A stretch of 64,000 bases of DNA from JBBATK01 sp044228685 (GCA_044228685.1 JBGAUL010000004.1:1-64000), one strand, 5' to 3'; counted from the first letter of the stretch, positions 52,863 through 61,813 are shown. Made by a program: numbers and translations. The notes: generated from the sequence alone by a model not told the origin.

Positions 52863-52979
52863 TTATCCTTGTCGCTGTTTCATACGTGGATTTTTCTTGT
52901 TAATAACGTAGACCCGGCCTTTACGGCGAACGATTTTATCGTTTGGGTCACGCTTGCGAACTGACGCTTGAACTTTCAT
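52863..52979 (-). CDS. rpmJ: Ribosomal protein L36 (zinc-free form)
   Basis: A 38-residue protein translated by hand: it begins MKVQASVRKRDPNDKIVRRKG and ends NPRMKQRQG with no Cys or His zinc ligands, so it is the C-minus form. It lies between infA and rpsM, the usual place, with 23 bases to infA. It is too short for most ORF cut-offs. Confidence 0.95.
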   Translation of the reverse strand: MKVQASVRKRDPNDKIVRRKGRVYVINKKNPRMKQRQG

Positions 52980-53002
52980 TGTTGACCTTTTTAAAAGACA
53001 AA

Positions 53003-53221
53003 CTATTTGTATCTGTATGTAATGCGTCCCTTACTTAAATCGTAAGGAGACAATTCAACGGTCACTTTATCGCCGGCGAGAATCTTGATAAAATTCATTC
53101 TCATTTTACCGCTGATATGAGCCAGAACTTTGTGACCATTGTCAAGCTTAACGATGAATTGAGTGTTCGGTAGTACATCTTCAATCACACCGTCAACTTT
53201 AATCAGGTCTTGTTTCGGCAT
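53003..53221 (-). CDS. infA: Translation initiation factor IF-1
   Basis: A 72-residue OB-fold protein binding the 30S A site. VDGVIEDVLPNTQFIVKLDNGHKVLAHISGKMR-type sequence fills most of it, ending in VELSPYDLSKGRITYRYK. It lies nine bases after map. Confidence 0.97.
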   Translation of the reverse strand: MPKQDLIKVDGVIEDVLPNTQFIVKLDNGHKVLAHISGKMRMNFIKILAGDKVTVELSPYDLSKGRITYRYK

Positions 53222-53230
53222 AGTATCCGT

Positions 53231-54028
53231 CTAGAAATAAGTGAGAACCCGTGGTTGGCCGCGATCGACCATTACCGTGTGTTCAAAATGTGCCGAGGGT
53301 TTACCGTCTGATGTAAAGACTGTCCAACCATCGCGTGCTGTTTGCACCAAAAACGATCCCGCATTTACCATTGGCTCTATCGCGATCGTCATTCCGTACT
53401 CAAGATTTGATTTAGGATAACGACTGCGCTGTAACAAGCCCGGAACAAAATTTGGAATCGACGGCTCAAGGTGAAGCTCACGTCCGACACCGTGTCCAAC
53501 CAGCTCACGAACACACGAGAACTTATTCTTCTCGACAACTCGCTGAACTGCCTTCGCGATATCATAGTTGGTGTTACCGACAATTGCCTGATCAACACCT
53601 GCTTGTAGCGCTTCTTTTGTTACATCGATAAGACGTTGCTTTTCGGCACTGATCTCACCAACGGCAAAGGTGTAAGCACTATCACCAAAGAACCCATTTT
53701 TCTTAACTCCGCAATCAATAGAGACAATTTGTCCTTCTTTGATTTTGCGGTTTGACGGCATTCCGTGTACAACCTCTTCATCGATGGAGATACACAAGGT
53801 GTATGGGAAAGGCGGTACTGCACCATGTCCACCATAACCTTTAAATGCCGGATCAGCATCATGAGAACGAATAAAATCTTCAGCGATCTTATCCAACTCA
53901 AGTGTGGTCACTCCTGCAACGACAAACTTGCCGACATGCTGGAGTGTTGCTGAAACCAAACGACATGACTCTTCGATACAGTCGATGTCATTTTTAATTT
54001 TCAATGCTGGTGCCGAATCAATGTCCAT
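53231..54028 (-). CDS. map: Methionine aminopeptidase, type I
   Basis: It removes N-terminal Met from nascent proteins. Length 265. The five metal ligands are visible: Asp in SIDCGV, Asp in FFGDSAY, His in LVGHGVG, Glu in IAIEPM and Glu in HFEHTVMV. It sits between secY and infA, as in many spc operons. The stretch from Met1 to about 12 is variable, so the start is a little uncertain. Confidence 0.96.
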   Translation of the reverse strand: MDIDSAPALKIKNDIDCIEESCRLVSATLQHVGKFVVAGVTTLELDKIAEDFIRSHDADPAFKGYGGHGAVPPFPYTLCISIDEEVVHGMPSNRKIKEGQIVSIDCGVKKNGFFGDSAYTFAVGEISAEKQRLIDVTKEALQAGVDQAIVGNTNYDIAKAVQRVVEKNKFSCVRELVGHGVGRELHLEPSIPNFVPGLLQRSRYPKSNLEYGMTIAIEPMVNAGSFLVQTARDGWTVFTSDGKPSAHFEHTVMVDRGQPRVLTYF

Positions 54029-54066
54029 TGTTATCGTCTGTCAAGGCAAACCTTGTGGTCAAACTC

Positions 54067-55437
54067 TTAATAGCCACCGCCGACACGGGGTGAATTTACG
54101 CCGCCCATGCCACGTCCCTGAATCTTACCGCTCTTCATAAATCCGTCGTAGTGACGCATCAGCAAGTAAGACTCAATCTGCTGAAGTGTATCCAAGGCAA
54201 CACCAACGATGATCAAAAGGCTTGTGCCGCCAAAGAATTGTGCGAATGAATAAGGAACGTTCAGCACGTTTGTCACAAACACCGGTAACAAAGCAATAAT
54301 CGCTAGGAAGATTGCACCAGGTAGTGTGATACGTGTAAGGATGTGATCAAAATACTCTGCTGTTGGTTGTCCTGGGCGAACACCTGGAATAAACCCTTGT
54401 GCACGCTTCAGATCGTCAGCGGTCTGACGTGGATTGAACGCAATAGCTGTATAGAAATAGGTAAAGAATACGATTGCTGAACCATACACCAAAGCATAGA
54501 CGATACTACGATCGCTGAACAACTTGGCGATGCCGAGCAAGGTGGTATTCTCTGGGAAGAAGGAAGCGATGGTTTGAGGCACAAACAAAATCGCTGATGC
54601 GAAAATGATTGGCATTACACCGGCAGTGTTAACACGCAACGGAATGTATGTTGTGTGTCCACCATACTGCTTACGACCTTCCACTCTCTTAGCATACTGA
54701 ACCGGAATTCTGCGTGCACCTTGTGTGATCAATACCACAGAGGCGATAATCAAGCCGAGAAAGGCAACGAGAATCACGTCAACAGCAAGGTTACGACCGG
54801 AACCGATCAAAAGAATTTCATTTTGAACAGCAACCGGCAATCGGGAAATAATACCGATGAAGATGATGAGTGAAATACCATTACCGAGACCACGCTCAGT
54901 GATTTGCTCACCAATCCACATCAAGAAGATTGTTCCGGATGTCAGAAGCACGACTGAACTAAAGGTGAAGAGAAATCCAGGCATCATTACTACGCTTGCT
55001 GTATCAGCTCCGGTTTGGTGCGATAACTTAATCGTCAAACCAATTGCCTGCAATGCAGCAATACCAACGGTCAAAAAGCGAGTCCATTGGTTAATTCTTC
55101 GACGTCCTTCTTCTCCCTCACGCTGCATCTTTGCGATCTGCGGGACAAATACCGCAGCCAACTGTAACACGATTGAGGCTGAGATATACGGCATAATTCC
55201 CATTGCGAAAATTGCCGCGTTAGAAAACGCACCTCCAACGAACATATCGTAGAGTCCAAACAAACTGTTCGCATCATCACCGCTTTGGGATGAGCGTAAT
55301 GCATTGACGTCGATACCCGGTAGTGAGACGTACGCACCAACACGGACGACGATTAACATTAAAACCGTAAAGATGATCCTCTTGCGAAGTTCATCGATAC
55401 GAAAAATGTTTTTTGTTGTCTCGATGATATTAGCCAT
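54067..55437 (-). CDS. secY: Preprotein translocase subunit SecY
   Basis: The channel subunit of the Sec translocon. It has 456 residues and ten membrane helices. GIMPYISASIVLQLAAVFVP and LRVNTAGVMPIIFASAILF are signature regions, and the C-terminus GVNSPRVGGGY is short. The start at 55437 overlaps the rplO stop by eight bases (ATGGCTAA), so the two are translationally coupled; the open frame upstream to 55530 is not used. Confidence 0.97.
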   Translation of the reverse strand: MANIIETTKNIFRIDELRKRIIFTVLMLIVVRVGAYVSLPGIDVNALRSSQSGDDANSLFGLYDMFVGGAFSNAAIFAMGIMPYISASIVLQLAAVFVPQIAKMQREGEEGRRRINQWTRFLTVGIAALQAIGLTIKLSHQTGADTASVVMMPGFLFTFSSVVLLTSGTIFLMWIGEQITERGLGNGISLIIFIGIISRLPVAVQNEILLIGSGRNLAVDVILVAFLGLIIASVVLITQGARRIPVQYAKRVEGRKQYGGHTTYIPLRVNTAGVMPIIFASAILFVPQTIASFFPENTTLLGIAKLFSDRSIVYALVYGSAIVFFTYFYTAIAFNPRQTADDLKRAQGFIPGVRPGQPTAEYFDHILTRITLPGAIFLAIIALLPVFVTNVLNVPYSFAQFFGGTSLLIIVGVALDTLQQIESYLLMRHYDGFMKSGKIQGRGMGGVNSPRVGGGY

Positions 55438-55894
55438 GAATATTTGCCGAGCCTCCGGCCTTTTCGATTTTTTGTTTAGCGCTTTCTGAGAAGCCATGAG
55501 CACTGATGGAAACCGCTGAGCGGATTTCACCGTTACCCAGAATCTTCACCGGTACTGACTTCTTCGCAACAGCACCTGCATCGTACAGGCTCTCCGGAGT
55601 AACTGATGTACCCAGGCGATTCTGATCGAGCAATTCCTGAACGCGAGCCAAATTCACTGTTTGGTATTCAACACGGAAAATGTTGGTAAAACCAAACTTA
55701 GGAATACGACGACTCAAAGGCATTTGACCGCCTTCAAAACCACGCTTGTACTTGTGGTTTGCGCGCGATTGATGTCCTTTGTGACCACGTGTAGATGTCC
55801 CACCGTGTCCCGAGCCTGCTCCACGACCAATACGCTTTTTTGACTTTCGTGAACCAGCTGCGTACCGCAGATTTCCAATGTGCTTCATAGTCAT
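55430..55894 (-). CDS. rplO: Ribosomal protein L15
   Basis: A 154-residue 50S protein. KSKKRIGRGAGSGHGGTSTRGHKG is the Gly/Arg-rich N-terminus that penetrates 23S rRNA, and GFEGGQMPLSRRIPKFGFTN is the L15 signature. Met1 and Met3 are both possible starts. It overlaps secY by eight bases. Confidence 0.97.
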   Translation of the reverse strand: MTMKHIGNLRYAAGSRKSKKRIGRGAGSGHGGTSTRGHKGHQSRANHKYKRGFEGGQMPLSRRIPKFGFTNIFRVEYQTVNLARVQELLDQNRLGTSVTPESLYDAGAVAKKSVPVKILGNGEIRSAVSISAHGFSESAKQKIEKAGGSANIHG

Positions 55895-55909
55895 TCTTAA
55901 GTCTATCGT

Positions 55910-56101
55910 TTACTTGACTTCTTCAACTGTTACCAGGTGCTTCACAACGTTGATCATTCCACGAATTTGAGGAGTGTCGTTGAGAACCACTTCATAATTC
56001 GGGCGACCAAGACCGAGCGCCTGAACTGTTCTTTTTTGCTTTTCTAAACGGTCGATTACACTCTTTGTCTGCGTAATCTTAATCTTCTTTGTTGTTGCCA
56101 T
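55910..56101 (-). CDS. rpmD: Ribosomal protein L30
   Basis: A 63-residue 50S protein: IKITQTKSVIDRLEKQKRTVQALGLG, then VVLNDTPQIRGMINVVKHLV. It lies 15 bases before rplO and 31 after rpsE. Confidence 0.96.
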   Translation of the reverse strand: MATTKKIKITQTKSVIDRLEKQKRTVQALGLGRPNYEVVLNDTPQIRGMINVVKHLVTVEEVK

Positions 56102-56132
56102 AATCGTATCTTTCTTTTACGTCGTGGTTCGA

Positions 56133-56636
56133 TTATCCTCTAATCACCTTCTCAACCGAAATACCGCGGCGAGCTGCAACTGTTTGAGCATCTTCCAATG
56201 ATTGGAGAGCTGCAATTGTAGCCTTAACAATATTGTGAGGATTTGAAGAACCAAGTGACTTGGTTAACACATCCTGTACACCGGCAAGTTCCAATACGGC
56301 ACGAACACCACCGGAAGCGATAACGCCGGTACCCGGAGCTGCCGGACGAAGAAGAATCTTCGCAGAACCATACTTGGAAATGACTTCGTGAGGAATTGTA
56401 GTTCCTTGCAAACGAACCTGAACAACAGCCTTCTTTGCTGCGTCGGTTGCTTTTTGCACGGCGTCAACAACTTCACCAGCTTTTCCGAGACCATAGCCGA
56501 TGTGACCTTGTCCATCTCCGACAACAACAATTGCCGAAAAATTAAAGCGACGTCCACCCTTTACAACCTTGGCTGTACGGCCAACGTTGACGAGCTTGTC
56601 TTTCAAATTCAGTTCTGAGATTTTGTACTTAGCCAC
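56133..56636 (-). CDS. rpsE: Ribosomal protein S5
   Basis: A 30S protein involved in decoding accuracy and mRNA unwinding. Length 167. KDKLVNVGRTAKVVKGGRRFNFSAIVVVGDGQGHIGYGLGKA-type region, then GVIASGGVRAVLELAGVQDV and SLGSSNPHNIVKAT. The 128 bases before it contain CTGCTTAGCAG, a short palindrome, and no gene. Confidence 0.97.
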   Translation of the reverse strand: MAKYKISELNLKDKLVNVGRTAKVVKGGRRFNFSAIVVVGDGQGHIGYGLGKAGEVVDAVQKATDAAKKAVVQVRLQGTTIPHEVISKYGSAKILLRPAAPGTGVIASGGVRAVLELAGVQDVLTKSLGSSNPHNIVKATIAALQSLEDAQTVAARRGISVEKVIRG

Positions 56637-56764
56637 ACCAACTCCTGCTCAAGTGTTTCGTTGTGTAATTCATAGTTTTTGTTGTTGCTGTCCTGCTTAG
56701 CAGAACAATCGTAGCACCTTAAAGACCAGCCGTACTTACACGACCGAATCCGTATGATTTGTTC

Positions 56765-57124
56765 TTAGAACTGCAGTCCGCCTTCGCGAGCCCCATCTGC
56801 TAAGGCCTTCACACGACCATGGTACAAGAAGCCGTTGCGGTCGAAAGCAACTTGCTGAATCTTGGCACCAATGGCACGCTGAGCCAGCAATTGACCTACC
56901 GACTTGCTGACATCGGACTTCTTTGCTTCAGAGCTTTGAAGCTCCTTGTCCAAAGATGATGCAGCTACAAGCGTACGCTTGGAGTCGTCATCAATGATTT
57001 GCGCATAGATGTGCTTCAATGAGCGAAAAATGGTCAGGCGAGGACGGGTTGAATCACCATGGATGTTCTTACGAATACCCTTGGCTCTACGTGTCCTTCT
57101 TTGAATTTTGTTTTTGTGACTCAT
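56765..57124 (-). CDS. rplR: Ribosomal protein L18
   Basis: A 119-residue 5S rRNA-binding protein. RRTRRAKGIRKNIHGDSTRPRL, FRSLKHIYAQIIDDDSKRTL and the C-terminal FDRNGFLYHGRVKALADGAREGG are typical. It is preceded by a 172-base gap without a gene. Confidence 0.97.
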   Translation of the reverse strand: MSHKNKIQRRTRRAKGIRKNIHGDSTRPRLTIFRSLKHIYAQIIDDDSKRTLVAASSLDKELQSSEAKKSDVSKSVGQLLAQRAIGAKIQQVAFDRNGFLYHGRVKALADGAREGGLQF

Positions 57125-57296
57125 AAACGTTCTGACGATCTAATTCTGTTCTCAAATTCTTTGTTGTGCTCAAGAGATCGTTGGATAGATGTGTGCTTTA
57201 GAGCTTCACAACTTCGTTTCGACTTTTTCTCTTCGCCTACTGTTCGCTACTTGATCTTATCCGGCTACCACACAAAATGTGTGATAAGGCAGATTA

Positions 57297-57836
57297 TTAC
57301 TTACCTGCAGCCTTACCAGCCTTACGACGGATGTATTCACCTTCATACTGAATACCTTTGCCTTTGTACGGCTCCGGTGGACGGATAGAGCGAATCTTGG
57401 CCGCAATCTCACCTACCAGCTGCTTGTCCGAGCCCTTCACAGAAAACTGCGTCGGTGAGCTCGTTGCAAACTCGATTCCGTCCGGAGGAATAACCATTAC
57501 CGGATGCGAGAATCCAACAGACATGATAAGTCTCTTGCTTTTAACCTCAACCTTGAAACCCACGCCCACAACTGCCATGTTGCGTGTGAATCCATTGGAT
57601 ACACCCTCAACCATGTTGGCAACTGCTGCACGTGACATTCCGTGGAGTGAACGAATGCGCTTGTCATCGCTAGTGCGGCTAAATGTAACCTCAGTTCCAT
57701 TTTGCTCGCAGCTAATGTCGGATGGCAAAGAAAACGACAATTCGCCCTTGGGTCCTTTGACCTTTACCAATCCGCTGTTCAAATTGAATTGAACACCGTT
57801 TGGAATAACCAATATTTTTTTTCCTACTCGTGACAT
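57297..57836 (-). CDS. rplF: Ribosomal protein L6
   Basis: A 179-residue protein with the duplicated L6 fold. MSRVGKKILVIPNGVQF begins it, GVSNGFTRNMAVVGVGF is in the middle, and IRSIRPPEPYKGKGIQYEGEYIRRKAGK-type C-terminus ends it. It lies 44 bases after rpsH. Confidence 0.97.
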   Translation of the reverse strand: MSRVGKKILVIPNGVQFNLNSGLVKVKGPKGELSFSLPSDISCEQNGTEVTFSRTSDDKRIRSLHGMSRAAVANMVEGVSNGFTRNMAVVGVGFKVEVKSKRLIMSVGFSHPVMVIPPDGIEFATSSPTQFSVKGSDKQLVGEIAAKIRSIRPPEPYKGKGIQYEGEYIRRKAGKAAGK

Positions 57837-57880
57837 ACGACGATTCTAGTTAATTCTCGATTGATGAATTCGCGGAATGC

Positions 57881-58276
57881 TTACCACACAGTGCAGAGGA
57901 TCTCACCGCCAACGTTCTTCATGCGCGCTTGCTTGTCAGTCATCAAACCATACGAGGTGCTGACAATAGCAATGCCCAGTCCGTTGTATACACGCGGAAT
58001 GTCTTCCACAGCTGCATAACGACGAATACCGGGACGGCTAACACGCTTGATCTCACGAATAGCCGGAGCTCCGTTGTGATACCGTAACTTCACACGCAGC
58101 GTACCCTGAACTGAATCATTGATACGTTCGTAATCAGTAATAAATCCCTGTTCTTTTAAGATAGAGGCAATAGCTTCCTTCATTTTGGAAGCCGGTGTGT
58201 CGACGATTTTGTGCTTGGCACGCTGACCATTGCGCACACGGGTGAGGAAATCGCCAATCGCGTCGGAAACGGGCAT
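57881..58276 (-). CDS. rpsH: Ribosomal protein S8
   Basis: A 131-residue 30S protein. MPVSDAIGDFLTRVRNGQRAKH, then ISRPGIRRY-like VSRPGIRRYAAVEDIP and GLGIAIVSTSYGLMTDKQARMKNVGGEILCTVW-type ending. It has a 246-base leader with a promoter-like element at 58422-58450. Confidence 0.97.
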   Translation of the reverse strand: MPVSDAIGDFLTRVRNGQRAKHKIVDTPASKMKEAIASILKEQGFITDYERINDSVQGTLRVKLRYHNGAPAIREIKRVSRPGIRRYAAVEDIPRVYNGLGIAIVSTSYGLMTDKQARMKNVGGEILCTVW

Positions 58277-58421
58277 GGTAGTAAGTTCAAGACAATAGAT
58301 AACCGTGGATTGAATGCAGCTCGTCAGAGACTCGCCTACCGGTCGTATCGAACGCCACGTACATTCGACGCACCGGTATAATTTGAACCTTACATTGGTT
58401 GTCTGATTTACATCAGAACTA

Positions 58422-58450
58422 CAAAGATAAGAAGAATTTTTCTTTTCAAA
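58422..58450 (-). promoter_or_regulatory. Bacteroidota-type promoter inside the spc operon, upstream of rpsH
   Basis: On the minus strand TTTG (58450-58447), 17 bases, then TATCTTTG (58429-58422). This matches both the -33 TTTG and -7 TAnnTTTG elements at the usual spacing. It lies in the longest gap of the ribosomal cluster and would drive rpsH onward from a leader of about 140 bases. Confidence 0.6.
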
Positions 58451-58522
58451 GGCAAATGTTGTGGACGGATGCGAAATCCGTTAAAAAAACGGGCACCGAA
58501 TCAACAATTACCTACAAGGATA

Positions 58523-58792
58523 TTACCAGCTAGCCTTGCGAACGCCTGGAATCTTACCTTCCAAAGCGAGTTCACGGAGTTTGTTACGGCAAAGACCGTA
58601 TTTACGATATACTCCACGACCACGACCGGTCAATACGCAACGGTTGCGCACTCGGGTAGGCATGCTATTACGTGGGAGCTTTTGTAATCCTTCTGCATCG
58701 CCAGCTTCTTTGAGCTCTTTGCGCTTTGCAGCAAACTTGTCAACTAAGCGTTTGCGCTTATCATTACGTGCAACGACTGCTGTTGTAGCCAT
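58523..58792 (-). CDS. rpsN: Ribosomal protein S14 (zinc-independent long form)
   Basis: An 89-residue 30S head protein. KRKRLVDKFAAKRKELKEAGD, LPRNSMPTRVRNRCVLTGRGRGVYRKYGLCRNKLRE-type core and GVRKASW end. It is the long form lacking the CxxC pairs of the zinc-binding S14. It lies 17 bases after rplE. Confidence 0.96.
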   Translation of the reverse strand: MATTAVVARNDKRKRLVDKFAAKRKELKEAGDAEGLQKLPRNSMPTRVRNRCVLTGRGRGVYRKYGLCRNKLRELALEGKIPGVRKASW

Positions 58793-58809
58793 AGGTACTT
58801 TTTAGTGTA

Positions 58810-59433
58810 TTAGTTCGAACGTGTGAAGGGGAAACCAAACTCCTGAAGCAGGGCACTCGCCTCTTCATCCGTCTTTGCTGATGTGACAAAGGTGATGTCC
58901 ATACCGGCAATCTTGTTGATCTTATCAACATCAATTTCCGGGAAAATGATCTGCTCTTTGATACCGAGCGTATAGTTACCGCGACCATCGAAGCTCTTGT
59001 CAGAGAATCCACGGAAGTCACGTACGCGTGGTGAAGCGATATTGATGAATCGATCCAAGAATTCATACATACGTGCACGGCGAAGTGTCACGTACACGCC
59101 GATCGGTTGACCTTGGCGCAACTTGAAGTTAGCGACCGATTTCTTGGCGCGAGCAACTGCCGGACGTTGACCGGAGATAAGCTCAAGCTCGTTCAATGCG
59201 CTTTGCACGATCTTTTGATCTTGCGCAGCCGCACCGGCACCGATGTTGATGCAGATCTTCTTCAAAGTTGGAACCTGCATTACGGAGCTGTACTCAAACT
59301 TCTTCATGAGAGCAGGTACTACGCTCTCCTTGTAAAAAGTCTGAAGACGTGGGATCACGTTTTCATTTGAGTTCTCAGCCTGACGTGCACCTTCAGGTTT
59401 AAAATCTAATTTCTTTAGGACTTGCTTTGCCAT
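58810..59433 (-). CDS. rplE: Ribosomal protein L5
   Basis: It binds 5S rRNA and contacts the 30S head. Length 207, with about 25 extra N-terminal residues (MAKQVLKKLDFKPEGARQAE) before the standard RLQTFYKESVVPALMKKF. KICINIGAGAAAQD and LRRARMYEFLDRFINIASPRVRDFRG are typical. Confidence 0.97.
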   Translation of the reverse strand: MAKQVLKKLDFKPEGARQAENSNENVIPRLQTFYKESVVPALMKKFEYSSVMQVPTLKKICINIGAGAAAQDQKIVQSALNELELISGQRPAVARAKKSVANFKLRQGQPIGVYVTLRRARMYEFLDRFINIASPRVRDFRGFSDKSFDGRGNYTLGIKEQIIFPEIDVDKINKIAGMDITFVTSAKTDEEASALLQEFGFPFTRSN

Positions 59434-59483
59434 GATGATTTCGCTAATATCTTGCGTTAAAACATGCTACTGTGACTGTCAGA

Positions 59484-59738
59484 TTAGGCTTCACGCTTGC
59501 GTGAAACTTCGCCACCGACCAGCAACATGACGTTCGAATAATGAATGGGCATCTCTTTTGAAACGATTCCACCGTTTGGATTCGTTTGGGTCGGACGAGA
59601 GTGCTTCTTGCGAACATTGATGCCTTCTACAAGGATGCGCATCTTCTTGTCGTCTACTTGAAGTACGCGTCCGGTGGTGTTCTTGTCGTTTCCGGCAATC
59701 ACCTTCACCATGTCGCCTTTTTTAATATTGAGTTTCAT
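59484..59738 (-). CDS. rplX: Ribosomal protein L24
   Basis: An 84-residue KOW-domain assembly initiator of the 50S subunit, shorter than the usual 100. IKKGDMVKVIAGNDKNTTGRVLQV, then EGINVRKKHSRPTQTNPNGGIVSKEMPIHYSNVML-type region. It lies 29 bases after rplN. Confidence 0.96.
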   Translation of the reverse strand: MKLNIKKGDMVKVIAGNDKNTTGRVLQVDDKKMRILVEGINVRKKHSRPTQTNPNGGIVSKEMPIHYSNVMLLVGGEVSRKREA

Positions 59739-59767
59739 ATTCTTCTCGAATGGTTGGTCTCTGTACC

Positions 59768-60136
59768 TTAGATAACTTCAGGTGCCAGAGAAACAATTTT
59801 CATAAAATTCTTCTCGCGTAATTCACGTGCAACCGGTCCAAAAATACGGGTGCCGCGTGGCTCCATTTGATTGTTCAGGATTACTGCCGCGTTCTCATCG
59901 AAGCGGATGTATGATCCATCTTTACGACCAATTTCTTTCTTGGTACGTACAATCACAGCCTTACATACTTCACCTTTTTTTACGGCTCCGTTTGGCAATG
60001 CTTGCTTGACTGATACCACAACGATATCACCCACGCCAGCATAGCGACGTTCGTGGCCTCCTAGAATGCGGATGCAGCGTACTTTACGGGCGCCAGAATT
60101 ATCGGCTACCACGAGATTTGTTTCTTCTTGAATCAT
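59768..60136 (-). CDS. rplN: Ribosomal protein L14
   Basis: A 122-residue protein at the subunit interface. MIQEETNLVVADNSGARKVRCIRILGG begins it; FDENAAVILNNQMEPRGTRIFGPVARELRE and FMKIVSLAPEVI end it. Length and sequence are canonical. Confidence 0.98.
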   Translation of the reverse strand: MIQEETNLVVADNSGARKVRCIRILGGHERRYAGVGDIVVVSVKQALPNGAVKKGEVCKAVIVRTKKEIGRKDGSYIRFDENAAVILNNQMEPRGTRIFGPVARELREKNFMKIVSLAPEVI

Positions 60137-60184
60137 GTCCGGCCTCTTTCAGTTAAAATGTAATCATTCATCGAAACACAACTC

Positions 60185-60478
60185 TTACTGAGCGCGCTCG
60201 ACGATTTCGAGCAAGGTCCAACGCTTGCGGGCACTCAATGGACGCGACTCAATAATGCGAACAACATCGCCGATGTTGCATGCATTCTCTTCGTCGTGAG
60301 CCATAAATTTTTTGGTTAGACGGAAGTACTTCTTGTACAGGGGGTGCATAACCTGGCGCTCAACTGCAACCACAATGGACTTCTCCATCTTGTTGCTGAG
60401 CACTTTGCCCTGACGAATTTTCTTTCCCTTGGTTGACTTCTCAGGAGTCTGACCGATGTTTTCTTGCGATTTTTCCAT
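60185..60478 (-). CDS. rpsQ: Ribosomal protein S17
   Basis: A 97-residue OB-fold 30S protein with a short N-terminal extension (MEKSQENIGQTPEKSTKG). KKIRQGKVLSNKMEKSIVVAVE, HPLYKKYFRLTKKFMAHDE and GDVVRIIESRPLSARKRWTL are typical. It begins two bases after the rpmC stop. Confidence 0.97.
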   Translation of the reverse strand: MEKSQENIGQTPEKSTKGKKIRQGKVLSNKMEKSIVVAVERQVMHPLYKKYFRLTKKFMAHDEENACNIGDVVRIIESRPLSARKRWTLLEIVERAQ

Positions 60479-60480
60479 GA

Positions 60481-60693
60481 TTATTTGCTCGTCGATTCCA
60501 GAGTTCTCTCATGCATAATTGATTTCATTCGAACGATGTCTTTCTTGAGGATACGCAGATAAGCGGTGTCCTGAAGTTGCTTGAGAGCATGTTGAAAGCG
60601 CTGCTTAGCAAGCGTTTCTTGTGCTTCTTTCATAGTTGCAAGCAACTCTTTGTCATTGAGATCGCGAAGGTCTTTTGATTTACGCTGTTTCAT
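60481..60693 (-). CDS. rpmC: Ribosomal protein L29
   Basis: A 70-residue helical-hairpin protein at the exit tunnel. KDLRDLNDKELLATMKEAQETLAKQRFQHAL, then LRILKKDIVRMKSIMHER. It overlaps the rplP stop by four bases. Confidence 0.95.
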   Translation of the reverse strand: MKQRKSKDLRDLNDKELLATMKEAQETLAKQRFQHALKQLQDTAYLRILKKDIVRMKSIMHERTLESTSK

Positions 60694-61112
60694 ACTTCCA
60701 CCAAATCTATGCGTGACACAAACTTTGTTTTGATCGGAAGTTTGTGAGATGCAAGTCTCATCGCCTCCATTGCCGCTTCCTTTGACACACCATCTACTTC
60801 AAACATGATGCGACCAGGCTTAACTACTGCTACCCAACCCTCAGGATTACCCTTACCGGAACCCATCCGCACTTCGGCTGGCTTCTTGGTGTATGGCTTG
60901 TCAGGGAAGATTCGGATCCAAACCTTACCATCGCGCTTGAGATAACGGTTGATTGCAATACGCGCAGATTCGATTTGACGGTTCGTTACCCAAGCCACTT
61001 CAAGGGCCTTGAGTCCGTACGAGCCAAAAGCGACTTGCGATCCGCGAATTGCCTTTCCAGCCCGACGTCCGCGTTGCGTCTTTCTATGTTTTACTCTCTT
61101 AGGTAATAGCAT
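60690..61112 (-). CDS. rplP: Ribosomal protein L16
   Basis: A 140-residue 50S protein near the A site. MLLPKRVKHRKTQRGRRAGKA, then GSYGLKALEVAWVTNRQIESARIAI and VRMGSGKGNPEGWVAVVKPGRIMFE-type signature. Length is canonical. Confidence 0.97.
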   Translation of the reverse strand: MLLPKRVKHRKTQRGRRAGKAIRGSQVAFGSYGLKALEVAWVTNRQIESARIAINRYLKRDGKVWIRIFPDKPYTKKPAEVRMGSGKGNPEGWVAVVKPGRIMFEVDGVSKEAAMEAMRLASHKLPIKTKFVSRIDLVEV

Positions 61113-61147
61113 ACTCTCTTAGCGCTCCAAAGCGGTAATTGTTGTTG

Positions 61148-61798
61148 TTATTCTTTTTCTTGTGTCTGTTGCTTGCCGATGATCTCACCCTTGCAAATCC
61201 AGACCTTTACTCCGATAGCACCATAAACTGTATGCGCTGTCGAGGTTCCATAGTCAATGTCTGCGCGAAGTGTGTGCAGCGGCACGCGACCTTCTTTGTA
61301 CTGCTCGGTACGTGACATGTCGGCGCCACCAAGACGACCAGCACACATGACACGAATACCTTCAGCACCGAGACGCATTGATGCCGATACAGCTTGCTTC
61401 ATCGCGCGACGAAAGGCAATACGTCCTTCCAATTGTGACGCGATGTTGTCAGCTACCAGCTGTGCATCGAGTTCCGGACGCTTGATTTCATGGATCAAAA
61501 TCTTAACATCCTTGGTTGTCAACTTGCGCATCTCTTCTTCGAGCTGCGAAATATCCTTACCAGAACGACCGATGATAACGCCAGGTCGTGATGTGTGAAT
61601 GGTGATTCGGATCTGCTTAGCGGTTCGCTCAACAACCACTCGTGATACACCGGCCTTTTTCAAGCGGGTACGAATGTATGAGCGCACCTTCATGTCTTCG
61701 GCGATTTTGTCCGCCATGCTGCTTGGCTCAAACCAGTTGGCATCCCAACCACGGATGATACCTAAGCGCAGTCCGATAGGATTTGTTTTCTGACCCAA
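61148..61798 (-). CDS. rpsC: Ribosomal protein S3 (TTG start)
   Basis: A 30S head protein with KH domain. I start at the TTG at 61798, because GGGAG lies five bases before it and the product then begins MGQKTNPIGLRLGIIRGW, the family N-terminus. A TTG at 61813 is also in frame. The KH motif VIIGRSGKDISQLEEEM and the C-terminal MGLRAEGI-like SMRLGAEGIRVMCAGRLGGADMSR region are present. Length 216. Confidence 0.95.
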   Translation of the reverse strand: MGQKTNPIGLRLGIIRGWDANWFEPSSMADKIAEDMKVRSYIRTRLKKAGVSRVVVERTAKQIRITIHTSRPGVIIGRSGKDISQLEEEMRKLTTKDVKILIHEIKRPELDAQLVADNIASQLEGRIAFRRAMKQAVSASMRLGAEGIRVMCAGRLGGADMSRTEQYKEGRVPLHTLRADIDYGTSTAHTVYGAIGVKVWICKGEIIGKQQTQEKE

Positions 61799-61813
61799 GA
61801 GAACTCCCTGCAA

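Noticed and set aside
56637..57296. Possible missed small genes in the rpsE-rplR and rplR-rplF gaps
   Set aside because: No frame with ribosomal-protein features; all expected genes of this part of the operon are already present.
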